From contig JBNGIQ010009264.1 in assembly GCA_049999765.1 (NCBI GenBank), forward strand, positions 52,403-103,100: DNA of 50,698 nt, given 5' to 3'. Made by a program: the position numbers and the translations under genes. Under the pieces are notes generated by a model, which saw nothing but the letters and a program-made list of their open reading frames with translations, did not search any database and was not told the DNA's origin. This document shows positions 21,693 to 33,700 of the stretch, piece after piece; the stretch's first letter is position 1, and every line of letters starts with the position of its first letter. This DNA is from Phaeoceros laevis. Taxonomy: Eukaryota > Anthocerotophyta > Anthocerotopsida > Notothyladales.

Positions 21693-23532
21693 TTACACAG
21701 CAACTGCCTCGGGTTCCTGAACAGTATGCTTTTGGGCCGAGTCAAGATCCTGGTGCTGAACCTCCACAGTTGGGGCCTTGGGGATTAGACCCAGAATGTT
21801 AAACATGTGCTGGTCGGCCTCGATTTCGTTGTTTTTGGTGGTGAGCAGCTTCTCGCCAGTGAAGATGGAGTTGGCACCCGCCATGAAGCACATCGCTTGC
21901 TCTGCTTGAGAAAACTTCACTCGTCCAGCCGAAAGGCGCACCATTGCATTTGGCATCACAATTCGAGCTGTGGCAATCATTCGCAGCATGTCCCAGATCT
22001 CAACAGGCTGACAGGTAGAAACAAGTGTCAGACACTGGCAGCACCCAGGGAAGGAAGAGCAATTCACATAGTAGAAGTACCTGTTGATTTTCAAGGGGTG
22101 TGCCTTTGACAGCAACAAGTGCATTGATAGGCACACTCTCAGGATGCTCAGGGAGAGTTGCAAGAGTATGCAGCAACCCCACTCGATCCTCTGCTGCTTC
22201 ACCCAGACCAAGAATTCCTCCTGCAGTCATACAAATCAAAACAACAAGGGACATCAGTTGATTGTTGAAGGAAACATACATCAAACGTAAGGTAGCACGT
22301 AACTTGTGGCAGCCAGAAGGTAGACCTGAACAAACACTGATGCCTGCATTTCGAACCAACTCCAAGGTCTTGAGACGCTCGTCATAAGTCCTTGTGGAGA
22401 TGACGTTTGGATAGAATTCTCGAGAAGTGTCAAGGTTGTGATTATAGGCTGTCAATCCGGCACTCTTCAGCTGTTCTGCCTGCCCCTGTTCCAGCATACC
22501 GAGTGTGCAGCAAACTTCTAGCCCCATGCCCCTGGCACCATAAGATGAACACGGTCACTCCCTGGAAAAAAAGAGAGCTTGCTCCAGCCTCTAAAAACGG
22601 CAACCACCGCATGGTACTGAAAAACAGCATACTTTATCTCCTTGACGTAGTCCAAAATTTGGTTGAAGTTCGTCTTCCTCCCAGCTGTGTCTCGCCAAGC
22701 TGCGCCCATGCAAAACCTTGTGCTGCCTGCGTCTTTAGCCTGGAGAATGAAGTTAGTCCACCTGAGCTTGAGGGGAATAAGGACCAGCCAAGCGGTGACC
22801 TACTTACTTTTCCATCCGCTCAGTTGCAGGCAAATTTGCTCTGCGTCGAAGTTCATTTCAGGCCACAGCTGGATTGAGTGTCAGGAAGAGGAAAACCTAA
22901 CGGTACCTTTCTGGCAGCTTCCAGCACAACATCTTCGCCAAGCATCTTGGAAGCTTTCACCTCCGTCTTGTACCGGGAGGATTGGGGACAGTAGGAACAA
23001 TCCTCCGAACAGCCTCCAGTCTTGATGGACAAAAGGGTGCAGAGCTGCACCTCCCTGAATTTCTGCACATGCCTGTGCACCTGAGCCTGCACCAAGTTCG
23101 CGCATGACACTTTCAGCGCCAGCTAATTGCAACTTCCGCACCTGTGAGCTAAAATTGAGTATTCCTTCCGGCAGGCAACACATAGCTCGGCCCATTGTCA
23201 CAGCAGGACAGACTGACCCCATGGAAGACGAGATCAAGCAGAGGCGAGTCATACACGGCTTGAATCTCCTCCCGGCTCCAGTCCGTGCGCGCGCCATTTT
23301 TTATCGCATGCTCTGCTGCAGCAGCAGCAGCTGCGGGCGCTGCGGGAGTGCTGGCTGGCGTGGTGTACAAAGCTGGGGAAAAGCGCGGAGCTGGCGCAGA
23401 GGCGGAGGCCGATGCGGAATTCAGAGGTTCAGATGCATGCGAGGTGACGGAGGTGAGGGGACGGGAGGAGCGAGCGCAAGAGAGGCGTGAGGCCGAGGCT
23501 GCTGCGGCCCGAGCTGCGCGTCTCATGGCCAT
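21693..23532 (-). CDS. BIO2: Biotin synthase (radical SAM), mitochondrial
   Basis: Six exons: 23218-23532, 22907-23086, 22633-22739, 22326-22531, 22081-22220, 21693-22007; 420 residues (Arabidopsis BIO2 has 378). It inserts sulfur into dethiobiotin using SAM and two Fe-S clusters. The radical-SAM CxxxCxxC motif is seen as [16 protein letters not shown]. Other family blocks: NDW-like [104 protein letters not shown] and [14 protein letters not shown]. The first 85 or so residues are rich in Ala, Ser and Arg, as expected for a mitochondrial presequence, and account for the extra length. The chosen ATG is the first true ATG; the frame is open slightly further upstream from a GTG. Confidence 0.96.
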
Positions 23533-24443
23533 GGCAGCAGCACTCCACTTCCTCGACCGGGGCACTCACAAGGCCATCGCTCAAGGCTACCTGGCCTTGC
23601 TGGGGAACAGTCCAGCCAGGTGGCGGGGCCCACCACATGCCGCCCGGTTCCCTGCCACCCCCGGTACCCCCGCCGTGCCATGCCGGAATGGATGTCGCTC
23701 ATGGGTGACATGGCACGACAAACCCAAGGGCACGAAAAACGTAAGGCACGAGCATCGGATGGTGCCCAGCGGCCATGGCGGGATTTTACCGGGAGGATGG
23801 GGAACCGGACGGCCCATGGTGGTTCCCGCCTCGGGTGGCCCCAATTCCTCCCAACCAAAAAGAAGGGATGGATGTCATGTTTGTCGGACACAAATGTTCG
23901 GTATGTTCTACATTGTTTATCGAATCTTCATGTGGAATCCTACCCAAGTCAAGAGTTTGTCCCCTCCAATATGTGTTATAAGGCTTGTGATAGAAGGGGG
24001 AGGTTGGACCATGCTGGAACAAAATGGAAAGGTTACACTAAGCCGAAAAAGAAAGATTACACTGCTGCAAGGGAGGGCCAAGAATGGCAAGGGAGGGCCG
24101 TAGGGCCGTAAATAACTGAAAAAGAAAATCATATTTCTTTTTCTATTTGGACATAGGAGCTAGTGTCCAGTTCGCGGTGTCTGTCTGGCACAGCGGGCAG
24201 ACTCCCGAAGCATTTTGGTGCAGCTGTTCATTCGGTCTGTTGTTTCCGCTGCTTCGTAGAATTCTACAGCTCCCCATGACCAGCCTAGTGGAGCAGAGGG
24301 ATTTTCTGTGGGTCCAGTCACGAAAGTCCACAGCTCAAAGTCCAGGGCTCCCATATACAAGTTGCCCGCGTGCATCCGTGTGTTCTTCCTCAACCTGAAG
24401 GTGGCCCGACAGAGGTTTGAGCCAAAGCTGCAAGCACATAACC
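23533..24443. other. Spacer between BIO2 and MBD-like genes
   Basis: No gene recognised. Open frames on the plus strand here overlap the BIO2 leader antisense and show no domain. A short unit around gggagggcc is repeated near 24072-24106. Confidence 0.45.
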
Positions 24444-25714
24444 TTAATCTTTCCTGGCGGAGCTGGTGGCGGAAGAAATGAACACCGCAATTCGAGGGGA
24501 CACTGCAGTAACAGTAGGCATGGCTGTAAGGAACAAGCCTATAGCTAGACCAACAAGCTAAAGGTGCTGAGGGAATAGCATGTGGACAAACAGCTGAGGG
24601 AAGGAAGACTTACGCTGTGGACAAGGCTTGCAGATGACCTCCTTTGAACCTATGTCTGAGAAGGAAAGTTCCTGAGATCTGGATACCGAGCCAGATGTAG
24701 GCTTGCATTTGACGTCTTTCTCCGGCAGTAGTTTACCTCTTTTGGGTACAGAGGGAGGTGTGCCAGAAGCTCTTGGACCATCCTTGGATGAAGCTGTGCA
24801 TCAGAATACCACCACTTGTGTCAGAAATCGTGACAAAGTAACAAGAAACAATGAGAGGTTGTACATAGCAGCAATATGTCACCTACAGCCTCCAAGGTAC
24901 GGAAATTTGAAGATGAAGTCATGGATGTCGTGGCCATCGGGCATCTGCTTGAGAAACTCAATCAATCCACATTTGGACCTGATCCACTGGCTTCCAGGAC
25001 CTGGAGCTGCAAATTGCAGTAGGTATTTGGGCCTGTATACTCTCCATCTCCATCCAGGGGGACAGTAAGGTAGACCCTCCCCACTCGTTTTAGCAGGTGG
25101 CGGAGGGGGAGCTGGCTCTACCACCACCTTTTTGCGTGCCGCGCGAGAAAGGCGGGGGGAAGGCACATGCTGATTACGTGGCTCCCGAACACGAAGAGCG
25201 CGAGATGCTGCCCTCTGCACCTGCTTGGCTGCCTTTCCTCCAAATCGAGGTTTTGTGGGGGCAATTCCCGGCAGGTTCTCGCTCTGCAAGACTGCCCAGG
25301 CAAAGTGTAGAATCCATACGTCTGAAAGAACTAGCATCCTAGAATGATCCGAGGACTGTAAGCAAGCAATTGGAAGCTAGCTACTCACCATCCAGAGGGA
25401 CCTTCCATGTGAAACAGTCCAAGTCAGCAGGGTCGGCTGTGGTTCTAAGGTAGTCCCTGAGACTCCGTTTTGATGTCAACCATGCCTCAGGGGAAACAGG
25501 TGGTGCGAAGCGCATATCGCGAGTTCGAGTCCCTACTCCCCACCTCCATCCTGGAGGACAGAATGGTGCCCCTTCCCCTGTCCTTCCAGCAAGAGGATTC
25601 TCTGGAGGTCGCCGCATCACCCTGGTTCCTCTTGTTCCAGGAATATAGTGCTGCCGATGGATGCAGCCGCAAGTGGCGCCTCGGGAGTCCCCAGCAGGAG
25701 ACGGTGCGATCCAT
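24444..25714 (-). CDS. Protein with two tandem MBD-like domains
   Basis: Core exons: about 25389-25650 (first domain), 24890-25291, 24614-24793, and a short last exon ending at 24444. Two copies of an MBD-like unit are visible: APFCPPGWRWGVGTRTRD... with RSLRDYL and DLDCFTWKVP, and LPYCPPGWRWRVYRPKYL... with IRSKCGLIEFL and DIHDFIFKFP. The PPGWR, RS..L..(F/Y)L and D(L/I)..F.(W/F)K.P positions match methyl-CpG-binding domains; plant MBD7 is known to carry several. A basic, Pro-rich linker lies between them. The second-domain exon ends with a GC donor (AG|GCTGTA) if the frame is to continue. The 5' end is uncertain: a start at 25714 followed by a 52-bp intron keeps frame, but a longer N-terminus is possible. 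The last exon is tentative. Confidence 0.6.
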
Positions 25715-26008
25715 GGCGGGTTAGGGCAAGTACGTAGCTGGCGAGGAATTCAGTCCGTGCAGCAGCTCCCAATCCACAATGCAGCACTGCTCGCAGGTGA
25801 ATGCTGGTACGCGCTTGCTTCCTAGGAGCTCATACGTGGTCCTGCTCGTACTGGTGAAGTTCGTACGGGATTTGAGCTACACTGGGTCTGACTGGGTCTG
25901 ACTACTGATGAGCAGAAGGTTCCTTCCAAATGAAGGAGCCAGTCCGTACTGCTAAAGAATGCATGTCAGAAAAAAATTACATGCTGTGACATCGATCCTA
26001 AGTCAAAG

Positions 26009-26092
26009 GGGGTGGTGGCGCAGTTGGCTAGCGCGTAGGTCTCATAGCAACGAGGAATCCTGAGGTCGAGAGTTCGAGCCTCTCTCACCCCA
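26009..26092 (+). tRNA. tRNA-Met (CAT), elongator type, with intron
   Basis: The sequence folds as a full cloverleaf. The 5' acceptor strand GGGGTGG pairs with TCACCCC, D arm GCGC/GCGC, anticodon loop CTCATAA after splicing, and T arm GAGAG-TTCGAGC-CTCTC. The gene lacks encoded CCA; the discriminator is A at 26092. A 10-nt intron (26047-26056) follows the base 3' of the anticodon, as is usual in plant elongator tRNA-Met. A TTTT run at 26115 can act as the Pol III terminator. Confidence 0.95.
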
Positions 26093-26459
26093 GCCTAAAG
26101 GCTATGTAGGAATGCTTTTGGCCTAGCCTCTGCTCGTTTCACGAAGCGATTTTGTCCAGCCGGATTGATATCATGGACGTGCAGACGTGCAGGGATTCAT
26201 GGACGGGAATGATGATATCACAGACGCGCGGCTCAATGAACGGCTGGCGGTGTGGTGTGCATCTAGAGATATACCTCGGATGTACTATGTATCGACTTTC
26301 ACGAATCGCGAGACAAACAAAGTCCAGATATATCCTACAAAAATGCTCTTTTAAATCTACAAAAATCTACAAAAATGGTTTTTTGTGATTTATTGAGGAA
26401 CCAGATTACTAGATGGCAGGGACACGTGTTTCCCATCCAACTGAAACTGTGAGCTTCGC

Positions 26460-29345
26460 TCAATCTGCAGAAGTATTCCACAAAAAGGAGTTAGAAGGCC
26501 TTGAGGTCAAATTCATCTGCACAATCTGGTCAGTAGTTCAGCACCCTGGATTAGAGTCAAAGGTACCTTGTTCCGAAGGTCGAAAGCATTTACTCCTTGA
26601 TCAAGTGGAACGCCGAGCATTTCTATCAAACGCTTCTCCAATCTCTTTAGACTCATTGTCCGTGCAGGGGCCTGCAACATAGGAGATTCTTCAGCACTTG
26701 GCTAAGGAACCACGCAACCAACTCAGAATGATGAAAGACTAAAGCACACGGGGCAGGTGGAATTTTACCTCCTGCAAAATTTCCTTGCAAGCCTTCTTCC
26801 ACTTGAATTGTGTCCCGACCTTCCCATCATCTCCATTCTCAGCTCCTTCCTTCCTCCTTGTCTTGCTCCTTGGAACCTCAGTTCCCTCTTCATTGTTTCT
26901 CTTCCGTTTCTCTGCTGTTGACTCTGCAGAGATGTCCTGTGACACACTTGCAGAGTTGGGGTCCTGATTGCCAGTAGACCCCTCAGCATTGTCTACTTCA
27001 TCATCATCCTCAAATGTAGTCTTTTGTCCCTTGAAATGGACGCCTCCAATCTTTTTGGGGCGATCACCAATGCCCAAGCCCTGTTTGCCACTCGTTGCCT
27101 TGTCCTGCAGGCATTTCTTAAACATGTCAGCACCATTGACGCTAACCAACGAAACAGTTGCAGGACTATGGCTAATAAAAAACCATCAGAAAACAAACCT
27201 GTACGAGTTTGTACAGATTCTCCTGGTCTTGCTCGCAAAAGGCATTCCTCCCATTTGTTGCAGCGACTGCTTCATTTGCAACTGGTCTGGGTTGCTGGGA
27301 GCCAAGCTGACCACCTCGCACAAAACCAAGTTTATTCCCCCACCAATCAGGAGCACACGGCTCCTGCTTCACTGGTTTTGTGTCCAACTCGGCAGCTTGA
27401 GACAAAATGTTCCCCGTAGGTTTTGACTCCGTGGGTTCCTGCTTGACTAAGAATGCCCTCTGTTGGCTAACATTTAGGTTGTCTCCAGGGAATTCCTGTT
27501 TCACACTTTTATTTACGACCATAAGCTCTTGCTTTACGGGCTTCAGGTCTATTTCCTCCTTGACCACTTTTATGTGTGTTAACTCCTCTTTAACTTCCAC
27601 CTTCACCTTGCGTAACTCTGCAACCATGTGTAGAAGAGAAAACACTACAATTTGCACCGACTGAAAGTCTTGTCTATTGGCTCTATGCTAATATGTCACA
27701 CTGTTTGCAAGCCAAAATTGTATGTGCTGCATAGCACACAAGTGCACGCTTGTTTTATGATGCCTGGAGAGGCTTGGACCATGAACAAACTCAACCACAC
27801 ATAATCCTCACGAAATAAGGTTAAGCGAATTTACTTGTGGGAACAGAAGGAAGGGTCTCGTCCTTGACCACCTTTGAACCTGGCATCTCTGCTTTGCTCC
27901 GCCCTGCATTATTTTCGGCCAACACTGGTGTGCCCCCCTAAAGTCCAAAACAGAAACAACGAAGACTCAAGATGTAGATTGCCAGCAATTAACTGAGACC
28001 ACGACATCAAGTGTTATACTTAGGGCACACATTCAGACCAATGGACAACCAACAGACTCTGCTGGAACTTCCACTGGAGCTGAAAATTCATTTAACTAGA
28101 CATGGAAACCACCAGCGCCGATACCAAATAGGAACACCAGAATGCCAGCTAGGGAGATCCTAAACAGCAAGCCTGGCTCTCCAGGCTTGCTGTTTGGGCA
28201 TACAAGGTCGCTGATATACATGTCTGCCAGAATGTCAAAGGGAGAAATCAAAGATTGACTCTCTTGAAGCTGCTAGGGATCAAAAGCCAGTGCAAGACAC
28301 TCACTCGGATTTCTCTACAGCCGATTTGCATACTAGGATATCCACGGACAGATAACTATGGCATTAAGTTGGGATTGTACCAGAATTGCTTGCAGGTCGC
28401 TCTGGGAATAGCCTCTGACCAGCTTGCTACCTTCTCTCCTCTTGTACCTTTACACATCAGTTAACAAGAACAATGTCAGTCTTCAAAGGCTGACTACCTT
28501 CTCTACTACCACCGTGTAGAGTCTTACAGAAATATTTCACCACTGTCAGATAAGAAAGAAGCGACTTACCTTCCCTGGGGTCGAGCCACTTTCCTGGTTG
28601 TCTTTTCTTCCCCATCAGCGACAGATGTAGGCTGCTCTTTATCTGCAACACAAATTAATTTAGCATTCAGATTGGCTGCCGCAGAGAACACCAGACCCCT
28701 TGCTAGTATAATTGCAAATCGAAGAACTCGTTGAAACCTGAAACCTTGCACACCTTCTTTCAAGTCAGGGTCTGTAACCTGCTTCGACACAAGTAGCAGA
28801 AGTTAGACTCCAGAGGTACCAAAACAACAGAAGCTTGAAAATGCTCCACGAGGCAAACGACAGTAGTACCACTTTCAGATTCTTCAGAATATCATCAAAC
28901 GTCGAGGTGTTGAACGTCCAATTTCTGGCTGCTTTCTCCTTTTCGTCTACTCCGAGGCCTATGTGCAATCACCGTCCAGCACAGTCACATTCTCTATAAC
29001 TTCGTGATTTCTACAGCAAAAGGATGAACTGGTTTCAAATGGCAGCCCAAAATGCCGCATATGATCTACCTGAATTATCATTTTTCTTCTTGACTCTCAC
29101 ATGCTGCTTTATACCCTGCTTATCTTTTCCCAATCCTGTCCCTTCCTCCCAGCCCTGCGAAGAACGTGACAGAATAGCGCAACTGACTTAAGAACCGCAG
29201 CTTGTCGGAACTGCAACCATGCTCAATGGACGCATAAGAATCTGCTTGCCGTGCCACGGGAGGAATAGCAGCATACCATTTGCTTCATCAATTTGAACGC
29301 CGTTGAATCCTTGTCCACCCCTTGGAACATCACTGTTGACCCCAT
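26460..29345 (-). CDS. G-patch (D111) domain protein, AT1G63980 / PinX1-Gno1 type
   Basis: Eleven exons: 29277-29345, 29070-29154, 28870-28958, 28754-28778, 28570-28642, 28381-28447, 27835-27937, 27199-27617, 26769-27104, 26567-26671, 26460-26516; 475 residues. G-patch proteins activate DEAH helicases; the PinX1/Gno1 branch works in rRNA processing and telomerase control. The G-patch spans [20 protein letters not shown] to about residue 60. Then [69 protein letters not shown] and [20 protein letters not shown] all match the Arabidopsis protein. A basic KRKR/KTRRK stretch suggests nuclear import. Exon 8 adds seven VKxE (SUMO-consensus) motifs. All introns are GT-AG; intron 6 contains a perfect hairpin. 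Confidence 0.92.
28162..28195. repeat. Perfect 15-bp hairpin in an intron
   Basis: Arms AAACAGCAAGCCTGG and CCAGGCTTGCTGTTT are fully complementary with a 4-base loop. It lies in intron 6 of the G-patch gene (between exons 28381-28447 and 27835-27937). It may be a foldback element remnant or a folded intron element. Confidence 0.85.
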
Positions 29346-29906
29346 TTCCTCAGCTGGACAAACCAAATCCGAAGAACGACCAGGTCACGCAGCTAAGCTC
29401 AAACTCATCCACCGACCGTGCGCAGGAAACAACTCTTTAGTCCCTCTTGACGAAAGGAGAGAAGATCTTCTGGCGGGGAAAGCCACTCTTTTGGAGCATC
29501 AATTAGTGCAGTCCTCCACTATCTACTTTCCGCCTGTCCTCTTCCTCGGCTACCGTGACCACTATTTCACCTCAAAGTCTCAGCTCTTTTCGGATGAATC
29601 CAATAACCACCCAATCGAAGCTCGTCGGTTGTCTGGATCGTCTGCCCAAGTCCACGTCCAGTTTGGTAAATTTCTTCCAGGCTTTCACCGACCAAAACCA
29701 GCACCCGGATGGAACCGCCGTCACTGGCTGCGGAAAAATAGCTCCGCTAAGCCAATGATGAAGTCCAAGGACAGTGGCAGTTGATGAGCCTATGAGTCAG
29801 GTCTGTGCCCAAAGCCCTAACTTGTACCGTCGTCAATTTGTTTCTCGGTGAGTAGATTCTCGAAGGGATGGCAGGGAGCTAAAAGCCCGAGCGGATCCAC
29901 TCTCGG
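29346..29906. promoter_or_regulatory. Shared spacer between G-patch gene and small unknown gene
   Basis: A 561-bp interval between divergent genes that should hold both promoters. A plus-strand open frame across it is antisense to the first G-patch exon and has no conserved features. Confidence 0.45.
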
Positions 29907-30320
29907 ATGGCAGTGGACATGGCAATCGACAGTCAACAGCAACCAGGCGCTGCACCAGCCTTACTGGTAGCTCCTGCACCCACTGCGGGTGGATCTAGGG
30001 GATCAGGTTTAAGGGTCACAAGAGCGGAGGCTGCAGACTACGTGGCCAAGTATGACCAGATGAGAAAACTGTGTGCCCAGCGGCTGCGAGAGAAGTTCTT
30101 TTCTGATCAGACTCCAGATGGGCAGGATTACTATGAGAGCGAGGTGCAGGTTGGAGATTTCGTCGTGAAAGAGAGCAGCGAAGATCCTCTTCACAGGTTT
30201 ACCACGGGATTGGGACCCGTGGAGGACGTGCAGGAACCAGCTTATGAGAGCAGGTCAGCCCCCTACTCGGAGGTGCCGCCCTCGATGAACAGGCTGAAGA
30301 GCCAGGCTCGGAAGAAGTAA
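29907..30320 (+). CDS. Small unknown protein, 137 residues
   Basis: I do not recognise this protein. It is intronless, starts at a true ATG and has an Ala/Pro-rich N-terminus (residues 1-35), a charged helical segment VTRAEAADYVAKYDQMRKLC and AQRLREKFFSDQTPDGQDYY (about 38-80), an acidic middle and a basic C-terminus ending SQARKK. No signal peptide or membrane segment is seen. The codon pattern and balanced composition favour a real gene. It could instead be one exon of a longer gene. Confidence 0.55.
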   Translation: MAVDMAIDSQQQPGAAPALLVAPAPTAGGSRGSGLRVTRAEAADYVAKYDQMRKLCAQRLREKFFSDQTPDGQDYYESEVQVGDFVVKESSEDPLHRFTTGLGPVEDVQEPAYESRSAPYSEVPPSMNRLKSQARKK

Positions 30321-30794
30321 GCTCAATTCGCCACAATGTCCATCTCACGCCCAGCCGTGCTGTCTTGAAGAAGCTCGCTGACTTCACATTGTCCAAGCCC
30401 TTTCGGCCATGCTTGCTCTGCGCCTGATATTGTGGGATGCGCCACATATAGCGTTCATGAGTGTCCCAAAAAGACCAGGCTCTACATGAGTCAAGAAATC
30501 AAACAGAGCAACCAACAAGACCGCAATCCGGAGCGCTGTATCATGTGGTTGCAAACTTGTACCCACATATAGGCATCTGAGGTCGGCCAATTCATCAACA
30601 CCACCGATGAATTGAATCCAGTGATTTAAGAAGTGGAAGTTCTACTGTGATCCGGGGTGAAAATCACATGTAAATTATGTATAAAGTATTAGTAATTATG
30701 TGAAGATGTGAGTGTGAACTCTCAGCACCACAAGCTTCGCACTTGAGTTTGTGAGCTTCCCTTTGTCTATCTCACACCCATCCCACCGGATGGA
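30321..30794. other. Spacer upstream of the ArnT-like gene
   Basis: Holds the 3' UTR of the small unknown gene and the promoter of the glycosyltransferase gene. AT-rich near 30640-30715 (gtataaagtattagtaatt). No coding exon seen. Confidence 0.45.
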
Positions 30795-33700
30795 ATGGGC
30801 ACTTACTCGCCCAGAGGATGTCTGGGGGGGCAGTATGGTAGGTCTGCTGCCTTCTCTAGGTTCCTTGCTCCCTCTGCCAGTACGCAGACCGGAACTTTGC
30901 TGCTTAATTCCAACAGCATTTGCATAGCTTGCAAGCAAAATAGTTTGCCAGCTATAGGACATGCCGGGTTGACAGCATTCACAGCAGCTGTACCGAGTCG
31001 GAGCACGCTGTCAAAGTTGGGTGGACATGGTAGCTATGCACCACGTTTTGTGTTCGGGTGGCGGCGTTTATGTGAAACGCGTCGGAAGTCTTGTCCACTT
31101 GCTGCTCGGAAGAAGTACCACGATGGAGGTGAAGAGAACGCGGAGAAGAAGACTGAAAGAAAATTTCGACCTCGGAAAATTCCCTCCATCCCCAGCTTGC
31201 TGTACAGACCGCAACACTTTGTGGATGTCGAGGCGATCGTTAGAGGAATGAGTTCCGTGCAAAAGAGATTGGCCGGATTGGCTTTTCTTGGGACTTTGGC
31301 AGGAGTGGCTTGGTTCAGAAATTTAGGAGCAGCGGGTCTGGTGGATGACACGGAGCCACTGTTTGTGGAAGCCGCCAGGCAAATGTAACCGTTGATCCCT
31401 CTATTGAGCCTGCTGTATGGAGTGCTCACGCCGCATGTTATTCTAACGGCCGGGTTGGCATGCAGGATCGTAACTGGTGATTACATAACTCCTCAGTTCA
31501 ATGCTCAGCCTCGGTTTGACAAACCGATTCTGATTTATTGGCTCATGGCTCTATCGGTAGACTCTCTTGTTTTTGGTCTGACTGGCCCAAATCCAGTGAC
31601 CTGGCTTTCTGCAGGGCCTTTGGTTGCTTCAGTCATTCTCATGCTTGTACTTGTCGTTCTATAGGGGAGGGTCCTGGGATCTGAGGTTTGGGCTTTCCGG
31701 CTTCCATCAGCCATATGTGCTTTTGGCGTACTATTGGGACTTGTGGTAACAGTGAGACACTTCTCTCTCAACTCTTCCCCCGAAGAACTAAGTGACGGCA
31801 GTGACACGTATTCAAGCTATTACTTGCCTGCTATTGTTTGTGCGGCAGCTTTCACTCTGAATTTGGAGGTAAGCTGTCGAGAGATTGCATAAGACAGCTT
31901 CTCTACCCATGAGGTAAGACACTGATATAGCTTGATTCTCTAGGTTTTGGCATGGGGGAGCACAGCCCTTTCAGACATGCTCTTAACCAGCACATTAGCA
32001 GGAGCGCTCATCACATTCTTTTGGGGCTACGTGGGCTACAGGGAGTCTCCTCCCAAGCATCGTTGGGGTTATTATTTATCTGCTCTATTCATTGGACTGG
32101 CTTGCCTTGCAAAAGGACCTATTGGAGTTGTTTTCCCAGTGAGTAATGCTAGAGGCAATCATCTTTGTACAGTTTGTGCATATCTTCGCAGTTAATGATC
32201 GCCTAACCTTTCAGAGTGGTTGGCAGGTACTAGTCTGCACCTGTTTCCTGCTCTGCACAGGAGAGCTGAGGAATGTTCTTAGGTAGACGTTTTCCTTCTG
32301 TACGCACCATTATGCTCGAAGGAGAGAGATGGTCCTCCCTGCTTGGTTTTCGCTCATGTCAGCTGTGATAGCATGATCGTTTAAGGACTGGCGGACTGGC
32401 AAATCCCTGACATTCACTTTGTATGGGTCGCTATAGGGAGGAGCTACCGTGGGTTGGGGGTGTTCTTACTATTCTGGGAGTTACGCTGCCCTGGTACATG
32501 ACAATTGCATCAAAGCATGGGGTTATGTATATATCAACGTTTTTCGGTTACCACAACATTGAGGTACCCCAACGCATATTGTCATGCTGTCCTGGAAGGT
32601 CTGCTTCCATGTTGCTTGCAGAGACCTGTGTTACTAATTAGATCGCTGCAGCGGTATTTGGCAGGAGTTAATCATCATGGAGGTCGACCATGGTGGTATG
32701 GACTGGCAGTGGTGCTTCTAATGTACCTGCCATGGTCACTATCTATACAGCCAGCATTGGTACGTGCAAATCCATGGGGAGGTCGTTTCAGGTGGCGGGA
32801 TCTGCCCAGACACAAGAGGTTGTCAATGTTTGCAGCAGTCTGGCTGGTGGCTGGTTTTCTCTGCTTCGCCTTTTCCTCCACTCAGGTTTGAAACTCCTAG
32901 TATCCAATAGTGGCTGATTATTGACTGCATCTGTGTTTTCACCTTTTGCTGTATTTGAGATGGCTGGAAGAAATTCTTGTTGTGGAAGCATAGGTAAGGG
33001 ATAGCCTTTCGCAGACTAATGCTACTGATTGTTATCTACAGCTACCGTCTTATTATCTGCCTATTGCTCCAGCTGTTGCTCTACTTTCTGCCTCACATCT
33101 CTCAAGAAGGATCACAGAGCAGAATAGTGACCTTACAACAGGGATCGCTCCGGCTGTGGTTTATCAACTGCTGGCAGGACTTGTGTGGTATATTCCAGTG
33201 TTTCTTGAGGCTTCAGGCGATCTGCAGGTAGTTGAACTCATGAGACTATTTCGTAATTTTGTCATGGCGAATGGGGATGCATGGTTGTAACGTGAGTCAT
33301 TGGTTCCAGGCTGGTAGAATTGGGGTTTTGATGGTGGAGAAGTATCTTCACGTGATAGGGCTGATCATCCTGGGCACAGCTGGAACATTTGCAACTCGAA
33401 CTGCTGAATTTGCAACAGTGTATCTCCCAAAGTTTGAAGGCAGCACTTCAGATCCTTCACAGCCTTCCCCCGCTCCTCTGGGTAAAAGAAGGTTGTTACC
33501 ACTGTGGGTTCTTCATACGATCACTATGTTGGTTTTTATTGGAGGCTTCGTCCATCCGGTATACAAGGTGGTTGACCAAGTGCGGCAATATCCTCTGAGG
33601 AACCTAGCAACCACGGCAACTGTGTTACAAGTAAGTCTGGACGTGCCTGACATGAATCGTGGTTGTCTTGACTACTTTGGAATCCGAAATGACTGTGCTG

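Noticed and set aside
23285-24103. A 272-codon plus-strand frame
   Set aside because: Antisense to the GC-rich BIO2 leader exon; the minus strand is clearly the coding strand.
25715-25880. Cys-rich frame (CEQCCIVDWELLHG) as an upstream zinc-finger exon of the MBD-like gene
   Set aside because: No GT or GC donor joins it in frame to the MBD exon, and spacing differs from a CW finger.
29293-29784. A 163-codon plus-strand frame
   Set aside because: Overlaps the first G-patch exon antisense and shows no conserved motif.
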